NCBI GenBank assembly: GCA_016714535.1
Contig: JADKDR010000007.1
Location: 62,001-126,000, forward strand
From: Bacteroidota bacterium
GTDB lineage: Bacteria > Bacteroidota > Bacteroidia > AKYH767-A > OLB10
DNA length: 64,000 nucleotides
Direction of reading: 5' to 3'
How positions within the stretch are numbered: position 1 is the first letter of the stretch; every line of letters begins with the position of its first letter. Shown here piece after piece: positions 37,409 to 47,096 of this stretch. The position numbers were made by a program, and so were the translations under genes. The notes under the pieces are model-generated. The model ran no database searches and was not told where the DNA came from. It saw nothing but the letters and a program-made list of their open reading frames with translations.

Positions 37409-38470
37409 TTAAAAGGACTCGCAGTTTTTACACAATTCTATTTCATGCTTGCGGTTTCGCATGAATAGCGAAAGCATTTTCAGGCGTTCAGGCTTTTTAT
37501 ATATTTCGTACAGCGTATTGCTTTGAATATTGCCAATCACTCCTTTTGAATTAAGATCAGCACAACAAACGGTAATATCGCCATTGGGCAGAAAAACCAT
37601 CTGATGCATTAAGAGGCTGCAACCAATTTTATAGTTACGTTTTGTACTGATTTCGGGAACATCTATATCTCCACCCCAATTATGCGCATATCGTAACTCA
37701 TAACCATCCACCGTATTCAGTAATTTTTTAAACTCATTGCTCATCCACGATGTGTCTGCCTTGTATTTATAATCTATCAGTGTAATAATTCCGGTTTTAA
37801 TAGGATTGCTACTTTGCTTATTCAATGCGCAGAAAGTTTCGATGTTGGTTGCAAATTCGTCCCACTTGGCGCGGTCGCGCATTTGCTCAAAGTTTTCCTT
37901 ATTGCCGCCATCCATGCTGAATCGAATGTTATCAAGTATGTCGGCACTAATTAATATGGCCGATTTCTTTTCGTCTAAAATGGTTGCGTTTGTAAGCAAA
38001 GCAACTTTAGGAAAAGGAATTTTTCGGCTAATAGCTTCTTCTTTTGCCTGCTTAATTATAGCCAGCATCTCTTCAATTTTAGGATGCAACAAAACTTCGC
38101 CTGCGTTGTACAGGTGTATGGTATCAATATTTCTAAAACGTTTATCATTTAGCAACTGTTGAAAAAAAAGTTTTAGCAAATCAGCAGTCATACGCACCTT
38201 TGGTTTAAGATGATCGAGCGAGCACATGCGGCAACGCAGGTTACAGTAGCTTACAAGTTCAATATTAATTTCGGTAACTGATGTGCGCGAATTCAATCCA
38301 ATGGCGCAGTGTATAGCATAGTTATAAACGAACGACAGGCTTTGCCCTACCTTTACAAATTTCCATAAAAAATTACTCTTGCCAATGCGTTGAACAAGCA
38401 AGTTCTTAATTTCAAATGTTGTTAGTCGAAGCGAAAGCATTATGTTTATAGTAAAGCGCGAAGTATTCAT
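37409..38470 (-). CDS. Radical SAM protein with SPASM-type C terminus
   Basis: 353 residues. The 4Fe-4S cluster motif CNLRCRMC (Cys76, Cys80, Cys83, spacing C-x3-C-x2-C) is intact and sits in EINIELVSYCNLRCRMCSLDH. The C-terminal third has a SPASM-like set of cysteines: IGCSLLMHQMVFLPNGDITVCCADLN and CKNCESF at the end. Enzymes with this architecture modify peptides, sugars or cofactors by radical chemistry; the substrate is unknown. No precursor peptide or maturation gene is next to it. A perfect hairpin lies just upstream of the start codon. Confidence 0.85.
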   Translation of the reverse strand: MNTSRFTINIMLSLRLTTFEIKNLLVQRIGKSNFLWKFVKVGQSLSFVYNYAIHCAIGLNSRTSVTEINIELVSYCNLRCRMCSLDHLKPKVRMTADLLKLFFQQLLNDKRFRNIDTIHLYNAGEVLLHPKIEEMLAIIKQAKEEAISRKIPFPKVALLTNATILDEKKSAILISADILDNIRFSMDGGNKENFEQMRDRAKWDEFATNIETFCALNKQSSNPIKTGIITLIDYKYKADTSWMSNEFKKLLNTVDGYELRYAHNWGGDIDVPEISTKRNYKIGCSLLMHQMVFLPNGDITVCCADLNSKGVIGNIQSNTLYEIYKKPERLKMLSLFMRNRKHEIELCKNCESF

Positions 38471-38478
38471 AAAAAATA

Positions 38479-38501
38479 CTTTTGCAGTTTATCTGCAAAA
38501 G
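38479..38501. repeat. Perfect 9-bp hairpin before the radical SAM gene
   Basis: CTTTTGCAG-TTTAT-CTGCAAAAG. It ends eight bases upstream of the minus-strand start codon at 38470, so if transcribed it would form in the ribosome-binding region. The flanks are not T-rich on the minus strand, so it is not a normal terminator for the gene upstream. Confidence 0.5.
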
Positions 38502-38718
38502 CAATTAGAATAACTCTTGTTTTTTTAATGATTACAAAAAAGGTTTATGTTATCATGAGAAAAGATGCCTAATGATTGTCAGATAACTGATATTAATCAT
38601 ACCATTAAGAATTAAATTTAATTTCGATTAGCTTAATAAAGATGAAAAACAGCTACATGCTGAGTCAAGAAAAGCAAAACTAAATGTGGAATAGATATAT
38701 AAAAAGCTAAACTGTAGT

Positions 38719-39336
38719 TTACTTTTTATTCATATAAGCAGCAGGTATAGGTAGCTGTCCGGTTTCTATTTGCTTTACTATGGCTTCGATAACCGCGTCT
38801 TCGCCTTCAGGGTCGTACTCACTTTTTAAATTACTGCCAAATAACTTAGCAAACCCTTGCCACATTACAGCCTGAAAGCCTCCGCGATATTCCTTTATAA
38901 GAGCAAAAGTGCTGTTGCCTGTTTCGCGGTCAACTAATTTTATCAATATTCTACCTTGCCCAATGGTCAGGTTTTTTAAATCTTTTTCAAACTCCTCTTT
39001 AAGCACCCCTTCGGTAGATTTCACATATTTTTTGCGCTCACGTTCAGTTTTTAAAGTAGCTATATGGTCGTTTACTTCTTTCATTTTGGCCGATGCAAGT
39101 TTTGCGTAAGGATATGCTCGCAATACATCACGCCTTAGTTTAGCATATTTAGCCATGTTAGCTGCTGCTTCGGGGCTAAGGTTGCCCACAACTTCTACCG
39201 CTCGCATATAAACCAATGGAATGGTATCGCCATCAATAACGATGGCATTGGTGGTGGTGTTTTGTGCTACGCTTGCCATGGAATAAACTATGGCAGCTTT
39301 TAGAACAACAATTTGTACAATCCTTTTTAGTTTCAT
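38719..39336 (-). CDS. DUF4294 family exported protein
   Basis: 205 residues. A signal peptide (about 8-25, ending SVAQN) precedes a DUF4294 body: VIDGDTIPLVYMRAVEVVG near 33-51, MAKYAKLRRDVLRAYPYAKLASAKMKEVN (about 62-90), a lysine/glutamate-rich helix, and LTIGQGRILIKLVDRETGNSTFALIKEYRGGFQAVMWQGFAKLFGSNLKSEYDP (about 123-176). The family is confined to Bacteroidota and its function is unknown. Confidence 0.88.
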   Translation of the reverse strand: MKLKRIVQIVVLKAAIVYSMASVAQNTTTNAIVIDGDTIPLVYMRAVEVVGNLSPEAAANMAKYAKLRRDVLRAYPYAKLASAKMKEVNDHIATLKTERERKKYVKSTEGVLKEEFEKDLKNLTIGQGRILIKLVDRETGNSTFALIKEYRGGFQAVMWQGFAKLFGSNLKSEYDPEGEDAVIEAIVKQIETGQLPIPAAYMNKK

Positions 39337-39443
39337 CAGCTTATTTCAATGCAAATAAAATAAAATAATACTTTATGCATTGTTGTTACTCATTCAATTA
39401 ACATACTAAATCCTGTTTTTTGAATTAGTCATTCATTCTTAAT

Positions 39444-40935
39444 TCACCTTAGCATTTTCCATTTTGAGGGATAGGCGCCTGACGCAACCGAGGTATTGTT
39501 TGTAGTGACAAGAGATTTTTGTTGCAGCACCTCTGAGGCAAAAGCCGCAGCAATGCAAGCCTCATCATCATCATATGCATCAAGCATTTCAGGTTGGAAA
39601 TATTTTTTTATCCAATTAGTATCAAAGTTTCCTTCACGGAAATGTTGATCATTCATTACCAATTTGCAAAAGGGCAGTGTTGTTTTGATTCCGGTAATGT
39701 GATAATCATCAATGGCACGAATCATCTTATCAATGGCATGTTGGCGCGTATCTGCATAAACTATTAATTTAGCTATCATAGGATCGTAATACACTGGAAT
39801 ATCCATTCCTTCTAAATAGGCATCATCAACACGTATACCATTACCTTGAGGGGTTCGATACGTTTGTAACGTACCAATATCGGGTAAAAAATTATTTTGG
39901 GGATCTTCGGCATATACACGCGCTTCAATAGCATGGCCATTAATTTTTAAATCTTCTTGGGCAAATGGAAGCGCATTGCCTTCGGCAATGCGAATCTGTT
40001 CTTTAACCAGATCGATACCACATATGATTTCGCTTACCGGATGCTCCACCTGTAAGCGTGTGTTCATTTCAAGAAAATAGAAATTGAGTTTTTCATCTAC
40101 CAAAAATTCAACTGTGCCGGCATTATAATAGCCAACAGCTTGGGCAACGCGAACAGCGCACTCGCCCATTTGTTTGCGCACCTCAGCTGTAAGACAACTT
40201 GAGGGGGCTTCTTCAATTACTTTTTGATGCCTGCGCTGTATACTGCATTCGCGCTCGAATAAATATACCATGTTGCCATGTTTATCACCAAGCACCTGAA
40301 TTTCGATATGCTTAGGGGAGGCAACAAATTTTTCTATAAAAACAGCATCATCGCCAAACGAAGAACGGGCTTCACTTTGAGCCATCTGCAGTTTTTCTTC
40401 CAATTCCGATTCGTGCTCCACTAGTCGCATACCCTTGCCTCCACCACCCGCACTGGCTTTTATCAAAATAGGAAATCCTATTTCACGTGCTGTTTTTTTT
40501 GCTAACGCTACATCGGTCAATGCCTCATCTGTACCGGGCACCAATGGCACCTGGCATGCTTTGGCAGTAGCCTTAGCAGATAATTTACCGCCCATGGCAA
40601 TCCATAGCATCTGCAGGGGGACCAACGTATATCAGCCCTGCCTGTTCAACCTGCCGGCAGAAGTTTGAGTTCTCGCTCAAAAAGCCATATCCTGGATGTA
40701 TAGCATCAGCATGAGTCTGTCGTGCTGCTTCAATTATTTTATCGCCCCGCAGGTACGATTGCGATGATGCGGCTTCGCCCAGGTAAACTGCCTCATCTGC
40801 ATAACGCACATGCAATGCATTACGATCAGCCTCACTATATACGGCTACGGTACAAATACCCATCTCGCGGGCACTGCGCATTATTCGTATGGCTATTTCT
40901 CCACGATTGGCCACTAACAATTTTTTTATCTTCAT
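39444..40935 (-). CDS. accC: Acyl-CoA carboxylase biotin carboxylase subunit, one frameshift
   Basis: The enzyme carboxylates biotin on the carrier protein with ATP and bicarbonate, the first half-reaction of acetyl-CoA carboxylase (or another acyl-CoA carboxylase). The frame is broken by an extra base at the AA of 40599-40600 (plus strand). Removing it joins ...VGPPADAMDAMGGKLSAK... and gives 496 residues. N-terminal ANRGEIAIR, the ATP-grasp loop KASAGGGGKGMRLVEHE, VFIEKFVASPKHIEIQVLGD, FLEMNTRLQVEHPVSE and GHAIEARVYAED are all present. The start is ATG 40935 (KIKKLLVANRGE follows); nine codons upstream are also open. The C-terminal extension of about 45 residues is Thr/Ser-rich. Confidence 0.88.
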
Positions 40936-41076
40936 ATAGTTGTTTAAAAATTGAGTCGCCAAGATTACTGCATTTTTAAATAATATATACTATTGTATTC
41001 AATAATTCGTTTGGTAGCTGATTATCCGCTGCCGCGAATTTTTAATTTAACTTTTAAATTTTAATTTTAATAAATT

Positions 41077-41892
41077 ATGTTCAGTAAAAAAATCATCCTT
41101 ATTTGTTTAGGTATTCTAATTACATGCTCGCTGCGTGCGCAACAATTAAAAAATAAAAACGGAGTTGCCATTTTGCCTCAGCCCAAATCGTGGGGAATAA
41201 GTGTAAGTGCCACTCCTTTTTTGAACTATGCCGGAAATATGTTTAGTCAAAAAGGGAACCAGGCACCCGGATTCGCATTTACCGGAGTGCATCCATTATC
41301 GGTTTCGGTGTTATATGTAAAAAGCGAGAAAAAAATATACAGGCTAAATACCCGTATTGGAGTTAGCTCAGTAAGCCGCGACACGTTTGTACTAATAGGC
41401 GGCAGTAACCCCAATGAACTTAAAGTAGCTAATACCGAAAAGAAAACGATAAGTGATATACAACTTGGAGCTGGTGTGCAAAAAGCGATTGGTAGTAGCC
41501 GTTTTCAAGGTTATTATGGAGGCGAAGCATTGTTGCGCTATGGCAGCAACAAGACAAGTTTTAAATATGGCGAATCGCTAAGCGATACGGTAAACCCTGC
41601 ATTTAGTAATAGAGTTACACTGGTGCGCAATGGTGCAAGCACAGGTATTGGTGTTCGTGGTTTTATTGGTGCACAGTATTTTTTTGCCCCGCGTATGTCT
41701 GTGAGTGCAGAGTATGGTTGGGGCTTTTTGTTTGAAGCTACGGCAAAAGGAGAAATTCGTGAAGAGCGATGGAATACTGATAGCGGCAGCGGAGAAATAA
41801 CAAAAAAAATCACCTCCTTGCCTAAGTCATCGCAGTTTAATCTGGACAACGATACTGGCTATGGAGCGCTTAACTTGAATTTTTATTTTTAG
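41077..41892 (+). CDS. Outer-membrane beta-barrel-like protein
   Basis: 271 residues. Signal peptide (about 1-22, ending SLRAQ). The body alternates aromatic and small residues in strands (WGISVSATPFLNYAGN, LSVSVLYVKSEKKIYRLNTRIGVSS, GIGVRGFIGAQYFFAPRMSVSAEYGWGF) and ends in a C-terminal strand ...YGALNLNFYF with a terminal Phe, as expected of outer-membrane barrels of roughly eight to ten strands. No family or substrate is recognised. Confidence 0.7.
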   Translation: MFSKKIILICLGILITCSLRAQQLKNKNGVAILPQPKSWGISVSATPFLNYAGNMFSQKGNQAPGFAFTGVHPLSVSVLYVKSEKKIYRLNTRIGVSSVSRDTFVLIGGSNPNELKVANTEKKTISDIQLGAGVQKAIGSSRFQGYYGGEALLRYGSNKTSFKYGESLSDTVNPAFSNRVTLVRNGASTGIGVRGFIGAQYFFAPRMSVSAEYGWGFLFEATAKGEIREERWNTDSGSGEITKKITSLPKSSQFNLDNDTGYGALNLNFYF

Positions 41893-42247
41893 AGCCTGTT
41901 TAATAATTAACATAGATGCTACCTGATTGCAGTTTCTAAAAAATGGCTGGTAGTAATTATGATACGAATGGAGGCTGTCTCAAAGGAGGCAGCCTCTTCT
42001 CTTTTCGAAAAGCAAGTGTTAGCAACAAAACTAAAATAGTTATTACATCAAAGTGCAAAAGCTGATGGGAGCAAAATTAAAATTTGCTTTTCTAAAAATA
42101 AATCACGTTACTTTGTAATTGCAAAAAAATCATTTGCCTTTGGGCACATTGTATTCCGAGTTTTTACCAGTATTTACAAATTAAAAAACAAACGTATGAA
42201 AAATGAATTGCCCAAATCCGGCATTGTATCGGTAGCTGTATGCGAAG
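41893..42247. other. Intergenic region with hairpin and small frame
   Basis: About 350 bases. It contains the hairpin at 41971-41999, after that AT-rich DNA, and a 38-codon ATG frame (42196-42312) that overlaps the start of the next gene in another frame and shows no recognisable product. Confidence 0.4.
41971..42007 (+). terminator. Probable intrinsic terminator
   Basis: GAGGCTGTCTC-AAAG-GAGGCAGCCTC: an 11-bp stem with one G-U-type pair, followed by the pyrimidine-rich TTCTCTTTTC. It lies 79 bases after the outer-membrane gene. Confidence 0.7.
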
Positions 42248-45200
42248 TTGAGAGTATCAGCAGTATTGCATCGCAAACCATTTTCGCTTACACACACACA
42301 CTGGCAACTTAAATTCAGTTGTTGGCCAATTAAGTATTTACTATCATGCATAATTGTATTTTGCTCAAGTTATTATATTAGCTATGCGCAAAATTCTAAT
42401 TTCAACATCATGATAAATAATGGATTTAATTGTACTGGCAATTCTGTAGCAGCATTGGCCGATGGGAAATTTGCAGCATGTGGCAGCTCTATTGTAGACA
42501 ATGCATTTAAAGATGTATTCGTTTGCAAATTTGACATCAATGGCGACACCATATTTACCAAAACCATTGGTGGGGAATATGACGATGAAGGTTATTGCAT
42601 AAATGCAACAGCTGATGCAGGGTTTATTATAGCCGGCTATACCAAAAGCTATGGTAACGGATTTGCAGATTTCTTTTTAGTGCGGCTAGATGCTGATGGT
42701 GCAATCTTGTGGACACGAACCAATGGCGGCTCGCTCAATGAAGGTAGTTACAGTGTGCTGCAAACAAGCGATGGGGGTTTTCTTGCAACTGGATTTACAA
42801 ATAGCGTTGGAGCAGGAGGTCGCGATTTAAATTTAGTAAAACTTAATAGTCTAGGTACATTGCAATGGACAAATACCTACGGTACTGCCTTAGATGAAGT
42901 TGGTTATAGTATATGTGAAACCACAGAAGGAGGATTTATGATAGCAGGTAGTTGTGGTAATGCAAACAATAATACGAATCAGGATGTGTATCTTGTATGT
43001 ACCGATGCACTAGGCAACCTTATTTGGGATAATAAATACGTATATCCTGAGAATCAAATGGCATACAGTATTAAACCTATCACAAATGGTGGATATCTTA
43101 TTGCGGGTAAATCGAAAAATCTGACTAACAATTCATATGATGCTTTGCTCTTAAAAGTTTGGGCTGATGGAACGTTAATATGGCAAAGACAATACCCTAC
43201 TGAAACTGATGATGTAATGTATGATATTGCCGAGAATGAAGATTTATCCTATACCATGGCAGGAAGCAGTTTTATAAGTGAATCAAATAATCAAGGATAT
43301 GCGATTAGAGTAAATAATTACGGTGATGTGATAGAAGAATTCTATTTTGGAGAAGAGCTTAATGATGTGCTACGTGCCGTATGCTTTGATGATGATGACA
43401 ACATTATAGTTGCAGGTACCGCAAATATTGATAACAGCGAAGCATCCTCCATGGCAATAGGAATGCCTGTAAAGAATAAAATTTATTATCCAAGAGGATT
43501 GTGGGTAATGAATGGCTGGAGGTACAGCTCACATAGTGGCAGTAATGCCATGTATCCTAGAACCAAAGAATTTATTTGGGTAGATGATAATACAAATTTA
43601 ATCGGACACAAAACAGCTGCGGTTAAGATAAATGAATTGGTCGAGTATTGTCAGAAGGCCAAAATTTCCACAGTAGTCTTCGGACACTTAGAAGATGCAT
43701 TTCGAGAAGATCTATCTGGTTTGGTGTTTAGCAACTATCCTAATCCTTTAAATAACAATGTTGATCATCCTGCGGATGGAAGCACGATCAGAAGTAACAT
43801 GAAAAACACTATTAAATTACTGCATCAAAATAATATCACAGTATATGCACAATGGTTAGATGATCGCACGGGTGCTGCCCCAAATCAGGGTGTTTATAAT
43901 TTAGACCCCACTTTAGTAACAAACGGAGGTAATTTTAATAGTACTTACAGCTATGATGATGAAGTATCAGGCGGTTCAATCACACATTGGGATGAAGAGT
44001 ATGATGCATTTATTGAATTTAATAAGCCCGTTAATAATCCAAATGCTCACGAGCGATTTGACGGTATTATGTTGGATTATGAATATTGGACACAGGATTA
44101 TGGTTCACCTACGGTAAATTATGGATCTGCGCGATTAGGTTTTGAAAATTGGATAACAGTTGCCAATGCGTGCCTGGATGCAAGAACCAATAGTACAACA
44201 ACTGGTGTTAAACTTATACAATGTTATTTAAATGCCATAATATTTACAGGAGTACAACAAATGGCTAATAATGTTTTTAATTGGACTAATGGTGGTACAA
44301 CAGCGTCAACCACCAAAGATAATTCTATTGAAGCATTGCATTATATTAGAGATTTAGGCTTTGATGGGTTATCACTAGGTTATTGGAATAGGGAAGAATT
44401 TGACCTAACTGGTGATGTTATTAATAATGACCCAACAACATTTTTAACTGGCGTAATGCAAAATAACACCAATGAAAGTGAAAACCAGCGCATGCGATAT
44501 CGGCTCGAATTACTTGGTGAACCGAACGCAAATGGTACAAAAATTAAGTGCTATCCCTACCTACGATCTTTAAGACATGCAAATGGTTGTCCAACAGTCG
44601 GTGATAATGAATCGTATCTTGGAGATTTAATGTTATACGAATGCGAATGGACTGATGCCAACAGCGGTGTTGGCCTTGAATGGCCTCGAACTTATAATAG
44701 TAACATTCATTTTAATCCAACCATAGGAGTGCATTATATGCCCGAAGTTGAAAAGTTATTTGCTTATCAATATTTAAGCAGAGCGGGTATTAGATCAAGT
44801 GGCGCAGACCCTTATTCAGGAGGCACAAATGGAGACCAAGACGACCCTACTGAAGACTATGGCAATACACAAATTGCAGGATTTCAGTGGTTTCAATATG
44901 GAATGGGACCAGGTATAGATGATGGCTTGTTGCTTACCTCGCTAGGTACAATTAATTCAAGACCTGGAGATCAGGTCAATTTGATACTAGGATTACCTGA
45001 AGCAAAAATTGCAAATACTTCGCTTATTTACACTTCGGATATTAGTAATCTAGCTTCAAAATATTTTTCTGATAATTCCACCTTAACTTTATTCCCTAAC
45101 CCTGCAAGAGATTACATAAAATTAAGTTCTAATCATGAGTTTATTGAAATTACTTGCGAAGATTTATTAGGCAGAAAATTTTATCCAATGATCACCAAAA

Positions 45201-45316
45201 TTGACAAGGTAAATTATTTGTTAAATCTTAATGGTCTAACAAATGGTTTTTATTTGCTAAAAGCTAAAACATCTCGTGGTTTAATACAAAATTTTCCATT
45301 TCAAATTGCAAAGTAA
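42248..45316 (+). CDS. Secreted propeller + unassigned TIM-barrel-like + T9SS protein
   Basis: About 1022 residues. A hydrophobic signal (about 30-47, ending SYAQ) lies unusually deep: the start at TTG 42248 (or TTG 42263) gives a long n-region, so the N terminus is uncertain. Residues about 60-410 are repeats of roughly 50-55 residues ('GG..DEGY.I....DGGFI.AG.T.S.G.G..D..LVKL...G...W'), probably a beta-propeller. Residues about 415-920 form a different domain with FDGIMLDYEYW near 600 and other acidic/aromatic segments reminiscent of glycosidase TIM barrels (the DGxxLDxE logic of GH18-like proteins). The last 75 residues are a T9SS type A domain (FPNPARDYIKL...). Confidence 0.7.
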   Translation: MRVSAVLHRKPFSLTHTHWQLKFSCWPIKYLLSCIIVFCSSYYISYAQNSNFNIMINNGFNCTGNSVAALADGKFAACGSSIVDNAFKDVFVCKFDINGDTIFTKTIGGEYDDEGYCINATADAGFIIAGYTKSYGNGFADFFLVRLDADGAILWTRTNGGSLNEGSYSVLQTSDGGFLATGFTNSVGAGGRDLNLVKLNSLGTLQWTNTYGTALDEVGYSICETTEGGFMIAGSCGNANNNTNQDVYLVCTDALGNLIWDNKYVYPENQMAYSIKPITNGGYLIAGKSKNLTNNSYDALLLKVWADGTLIWQRQYPTETDDVMYDIAENEDLSYTMAGSSFISESNNQGYAIRVNNYGDVIEEFYFGEELNDVLRAVCFDDDDNIIVAGTANIDNSEASSMAIGMPVKNKIYYPRGLWVMNGWRYSSHSGSNAMYPRTKEFIWVDDNTNLIGHKTAAVKINELVEYCQKAKISTVVFGHLEDAFREDLSGLVFSNYPNPLNNNVDHPADGSTIRSNMKNTIKLLHQNNITVYAQWLDDRTGAAPNQGVYNLDPTLVTNGGNFNSTYSYDDEVSGGSITHWDEEYDAFIEFNKPVNNPNAHERFDGIMLDYEYWTQDYGSPTVNYGSARLGFENWITVANACLDARTNSTTTGVKLIQCYLNAIIFTGVQQMANNVFNWTNGGTTASTTKDNSIEALHYIRDLGFDGLSLGYWNREEFDLTGDVINNDPTTFLTGVMQNNTNESENQRMRYRLELLGEPNANGTKIKCYPYLRSLRHANGCPTVGDNESYLGDLMLYECEWTDANSGVGLEWPRTYNSNIHFNPTIGVHYMPEVEKLFAYQYLSRAGIRSSGADPYSGGTNGDQDDPTEDYGNTQIAGFQWFQYGMGPGIDDGLLLTSLGTINSRPGDQVNLILGLPEAKIANTSLIYTSDISNLASKYFSDNSTLTLFPNPARDYIKLSSNHEFIEITCEDLLGRKFYPMITKIDKVNYLLNLNGLTNGFYLLKAKTSRGLIQNFPFQIAK

Positions 45317-45321
45317 GTTGT

Positions 45322-46659
45322 ATGAGAGGAATATTAACTTTGTTGGTTATTATATCAATAACAAGCTCAACTGGTTATTCGCAGTCAACTTTTTTTTATA
45401 AAAATCAAATTGGGTATCATACCTATACACACACATTTATAGAGCTAAACGATTCGGGATATATTTGTGCGGGTCGTAATGAAGATAAATTATTTGGAGG
45501 GAATTATGAATCATTTATATTTCGTCTTGATAAATTTGGAAATCAAATTTGGTTTAAAATGTTTCATGATTGGAAGGGAATATTAAATATTGAAAAGTTA
45601 AATGACACTTTGATAATTGTAGCTACTTCTTTTAAACTTAATATAGGTACTGTCAATTTTGCAATTATTAATTTGAATGGAGATAGTGTAGATAGTAGAT
45701 ATATTTTTACAAATGGCGTTTATGCAGATTCTCGTTTTATTAAGCGAAGCAAAGACCAAGGTTTTGTATTAACCAATGCCAGCAATTTTGATTATGCATT
45801 TCAAAAGGTAGATAGTAACTTCAATAATGTCTGGCATGATTATATGCAAATGGGTTTTGCAGGAATTATGTATGAGGATATTGATAATGGTTACTTTGCC
45901 TGTGGATGGAGCGGGGGCACTTACGACGCCTGGCAGGTACAAAGAAGAGATAGCATGGGTAATATACTTTGGAATCGAACTTATGGCGATTTGTGGTGGA
46001 ATACGCAAGGTGACCTTTATCCAACCGGTGTGGTTTGCCCTGATAGTAACTACTTAATAGCATGCGACCGCGGTGATTACGATTTTATGAAATTAGATAG
46101 AAATACTGGAGATACACTATGGACTAAAGATATTTTTTTTGGTACTACCTATGAATTTATACTACCTTACGATTCCAATGTATTTCTTATCCGTGGACAT
46201 GGATTAAGTAATTTGCATTATTTTATAAATCAAGATGCTGATACCTTATTTAGCTTTCATACTGAAGTAAGTGAAATATTCGATATTAAAAAGACAAAGG
46301 ACAATGGATTTGCCTATTTAGGATTTCTTTTTAAGAACTCTATTTGGTATGCTTGTTTAGTCAAATGCGACTCCCTGGGCAACACCATCTTCACCAGCCA
46401 AATAGAGTTAACGCTGCAAGATGAAGATAGCGCCTTTCCAAATCCGGCAAGTGATTATGTTAGGTTTGCAATTCCAAATGATTTGCTCAACCGGAAAGCA
46501 ACCATAACCATATACGATGTATATGGCAATTTGTTTTTGCAAAAAACAATTGCACCACAAGAACAAATAGATGTGAGCTTATTTGCAAATGGCCTCTACA
46601 CTGCTGTAATAAGCAATGGTGATAAACAAAGGCATACGAGGTTTGTGGTGGTGCGGTAA
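45322..46659 (+). CDS. Secreted propeller-type protein with T9SS type A domain
   Basis: 445 residues. A short signal peptide (about 1-19, ending GYSQ) precedes repeats of the same kind as the N-terminal half of the preceding gene (GYICAGRNED...FIFRLDKFGNQIWFK; GYFACGWSGGTYDAWQVQRRDSMGNILWNRTYGD), so the two are probably paralogous in that part. The C terminus is a T9SS type A domain (SAFPNPASDYVRFAI...NGLYTAVISNGD). It starts five bases after the preceding stop, so the pair is most likely one operon. There is no central enzymatic domain here; it may be a binding or structural partner. Confidence 0.75.
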   Translation: MRGILTLLVIISITSSTGYSQSTFFYKNQIGYHTYTHTFIELNDSGYICAGRNEDKLFGGNYESFIFRLDKFGNQIWFKMFHDWKGILNIEKLNDTLIIVATSFKLNIGTVNFAIINLNGDSVDSRYIFTNGVYADSRFIKRSKDQGFVLTNASNFDYAFQKVDSNFNNVWHDYMQMGFAGIMYEDIDNGYFACGWSGGTYDAWQVQRRDSMGNILWNRTYGDLWWNTQGDLYPTGVVCPDSNYLIACDRGDYDFMKLDRNTGDTLWTKDIFFGTTYEFILPYDSNVFLIRGHGLSNLHYFINQDADTLFSFHTEVSEIFDIKKTKDNGFAYLGFLFKNSIWYACLVKCDSLGNTIFTSQIELTLQDEDSAFPNPASDYVRFAIPNDLLNRKATITIYDVYGNLFLQKTIAPQEQIDVSLFANGLYTAVISNGDKQRHTRFVVVR

Positions 46660-46710
46660 TGGTTGGGTGTTTGTGAACCTTTTAAAAAAGCATATTGTAA
46701 AGATAATTTC

Positions 46711-46742
46711 AGCCTCTCCATTTGGAGAGGTTGATTTTTTTT
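46711..46742 (+). terminator. Intrinsic terminator of the T9SS protein pair
   Basis: CCTCTCC-ATTT-GGAGAGG (7 bp, plus flanking G-T and A-T) followed by TTGATTTTTTTT. Confidence 0.85.
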
Positions 46743-46850
46743 AAGTTAATTGAAAGTAGGAACAAACTGGCTTATGCTGTTTGTGAAGCCATTTTATATG
46801 TTATGCAGCTCTTTTGCATCGGAAATTCTGATTAGTGGTGAATATAGAAT

Positions 46851-46914
46851 ATCCGCATTGCAAATGCGGACGAGCATAAAAAATGGGACATCCGCATTGC
46901 AAATGTGGGCGAGC
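46851..46914. repeat. REP-like palindrome, two copies
   Basis: Two 25-base copies that differ at only two positions start at 46851 and 46890 (spacing 39). Each has the palindrome CCGCATT-GCA-AATGCGG (copy 2 has one G-T in the stem), followed by GACGAGC or GGCGAGC. The combination of a short palindrome with an asymmetric GAGC tail, in a head-to-tail pair, resembles REP elements mobilised by REP-associated tyrosine transposases. No such transposase is in the window. Confidence 0.7.
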
Positions 46915-47096
46915 GGTGTTCTATGAAACGGAAAGTGCTTTGTTAAAAAATCTGTTAAAAAAAAGAACACAATTTTACGTGATTGAAATGGGGTGTAGGG
47001 AGGTTTTTATATAAATTTGTTGAAGGATAATGATGATTTTCTGTGTGTGTGACTATTTAATCTGAATAAAAACGAAAACCAACATATTATTTAAAA

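Larger units (their letters stand above)
46660..47096. other. Gene-free region with terminator and REP-like pair
   Basis: About 437 bases between the T9SS pair and the acidic small gene. It contains the terminator at 46711-46742, the repeat pair at 46851-46914 and a -7-like box TAAATTTG (47012-47019) about 80 bases before the next start. Confidence 0.6.

Noticed and set aside
42196..42312. 38-codon ATG frame
   Set aside because: It overlaps the N-terminal codons of the T9SS gene in another frame and lacks a recognisable signal or motif. It was kept only as a hint that the start is uncertain.
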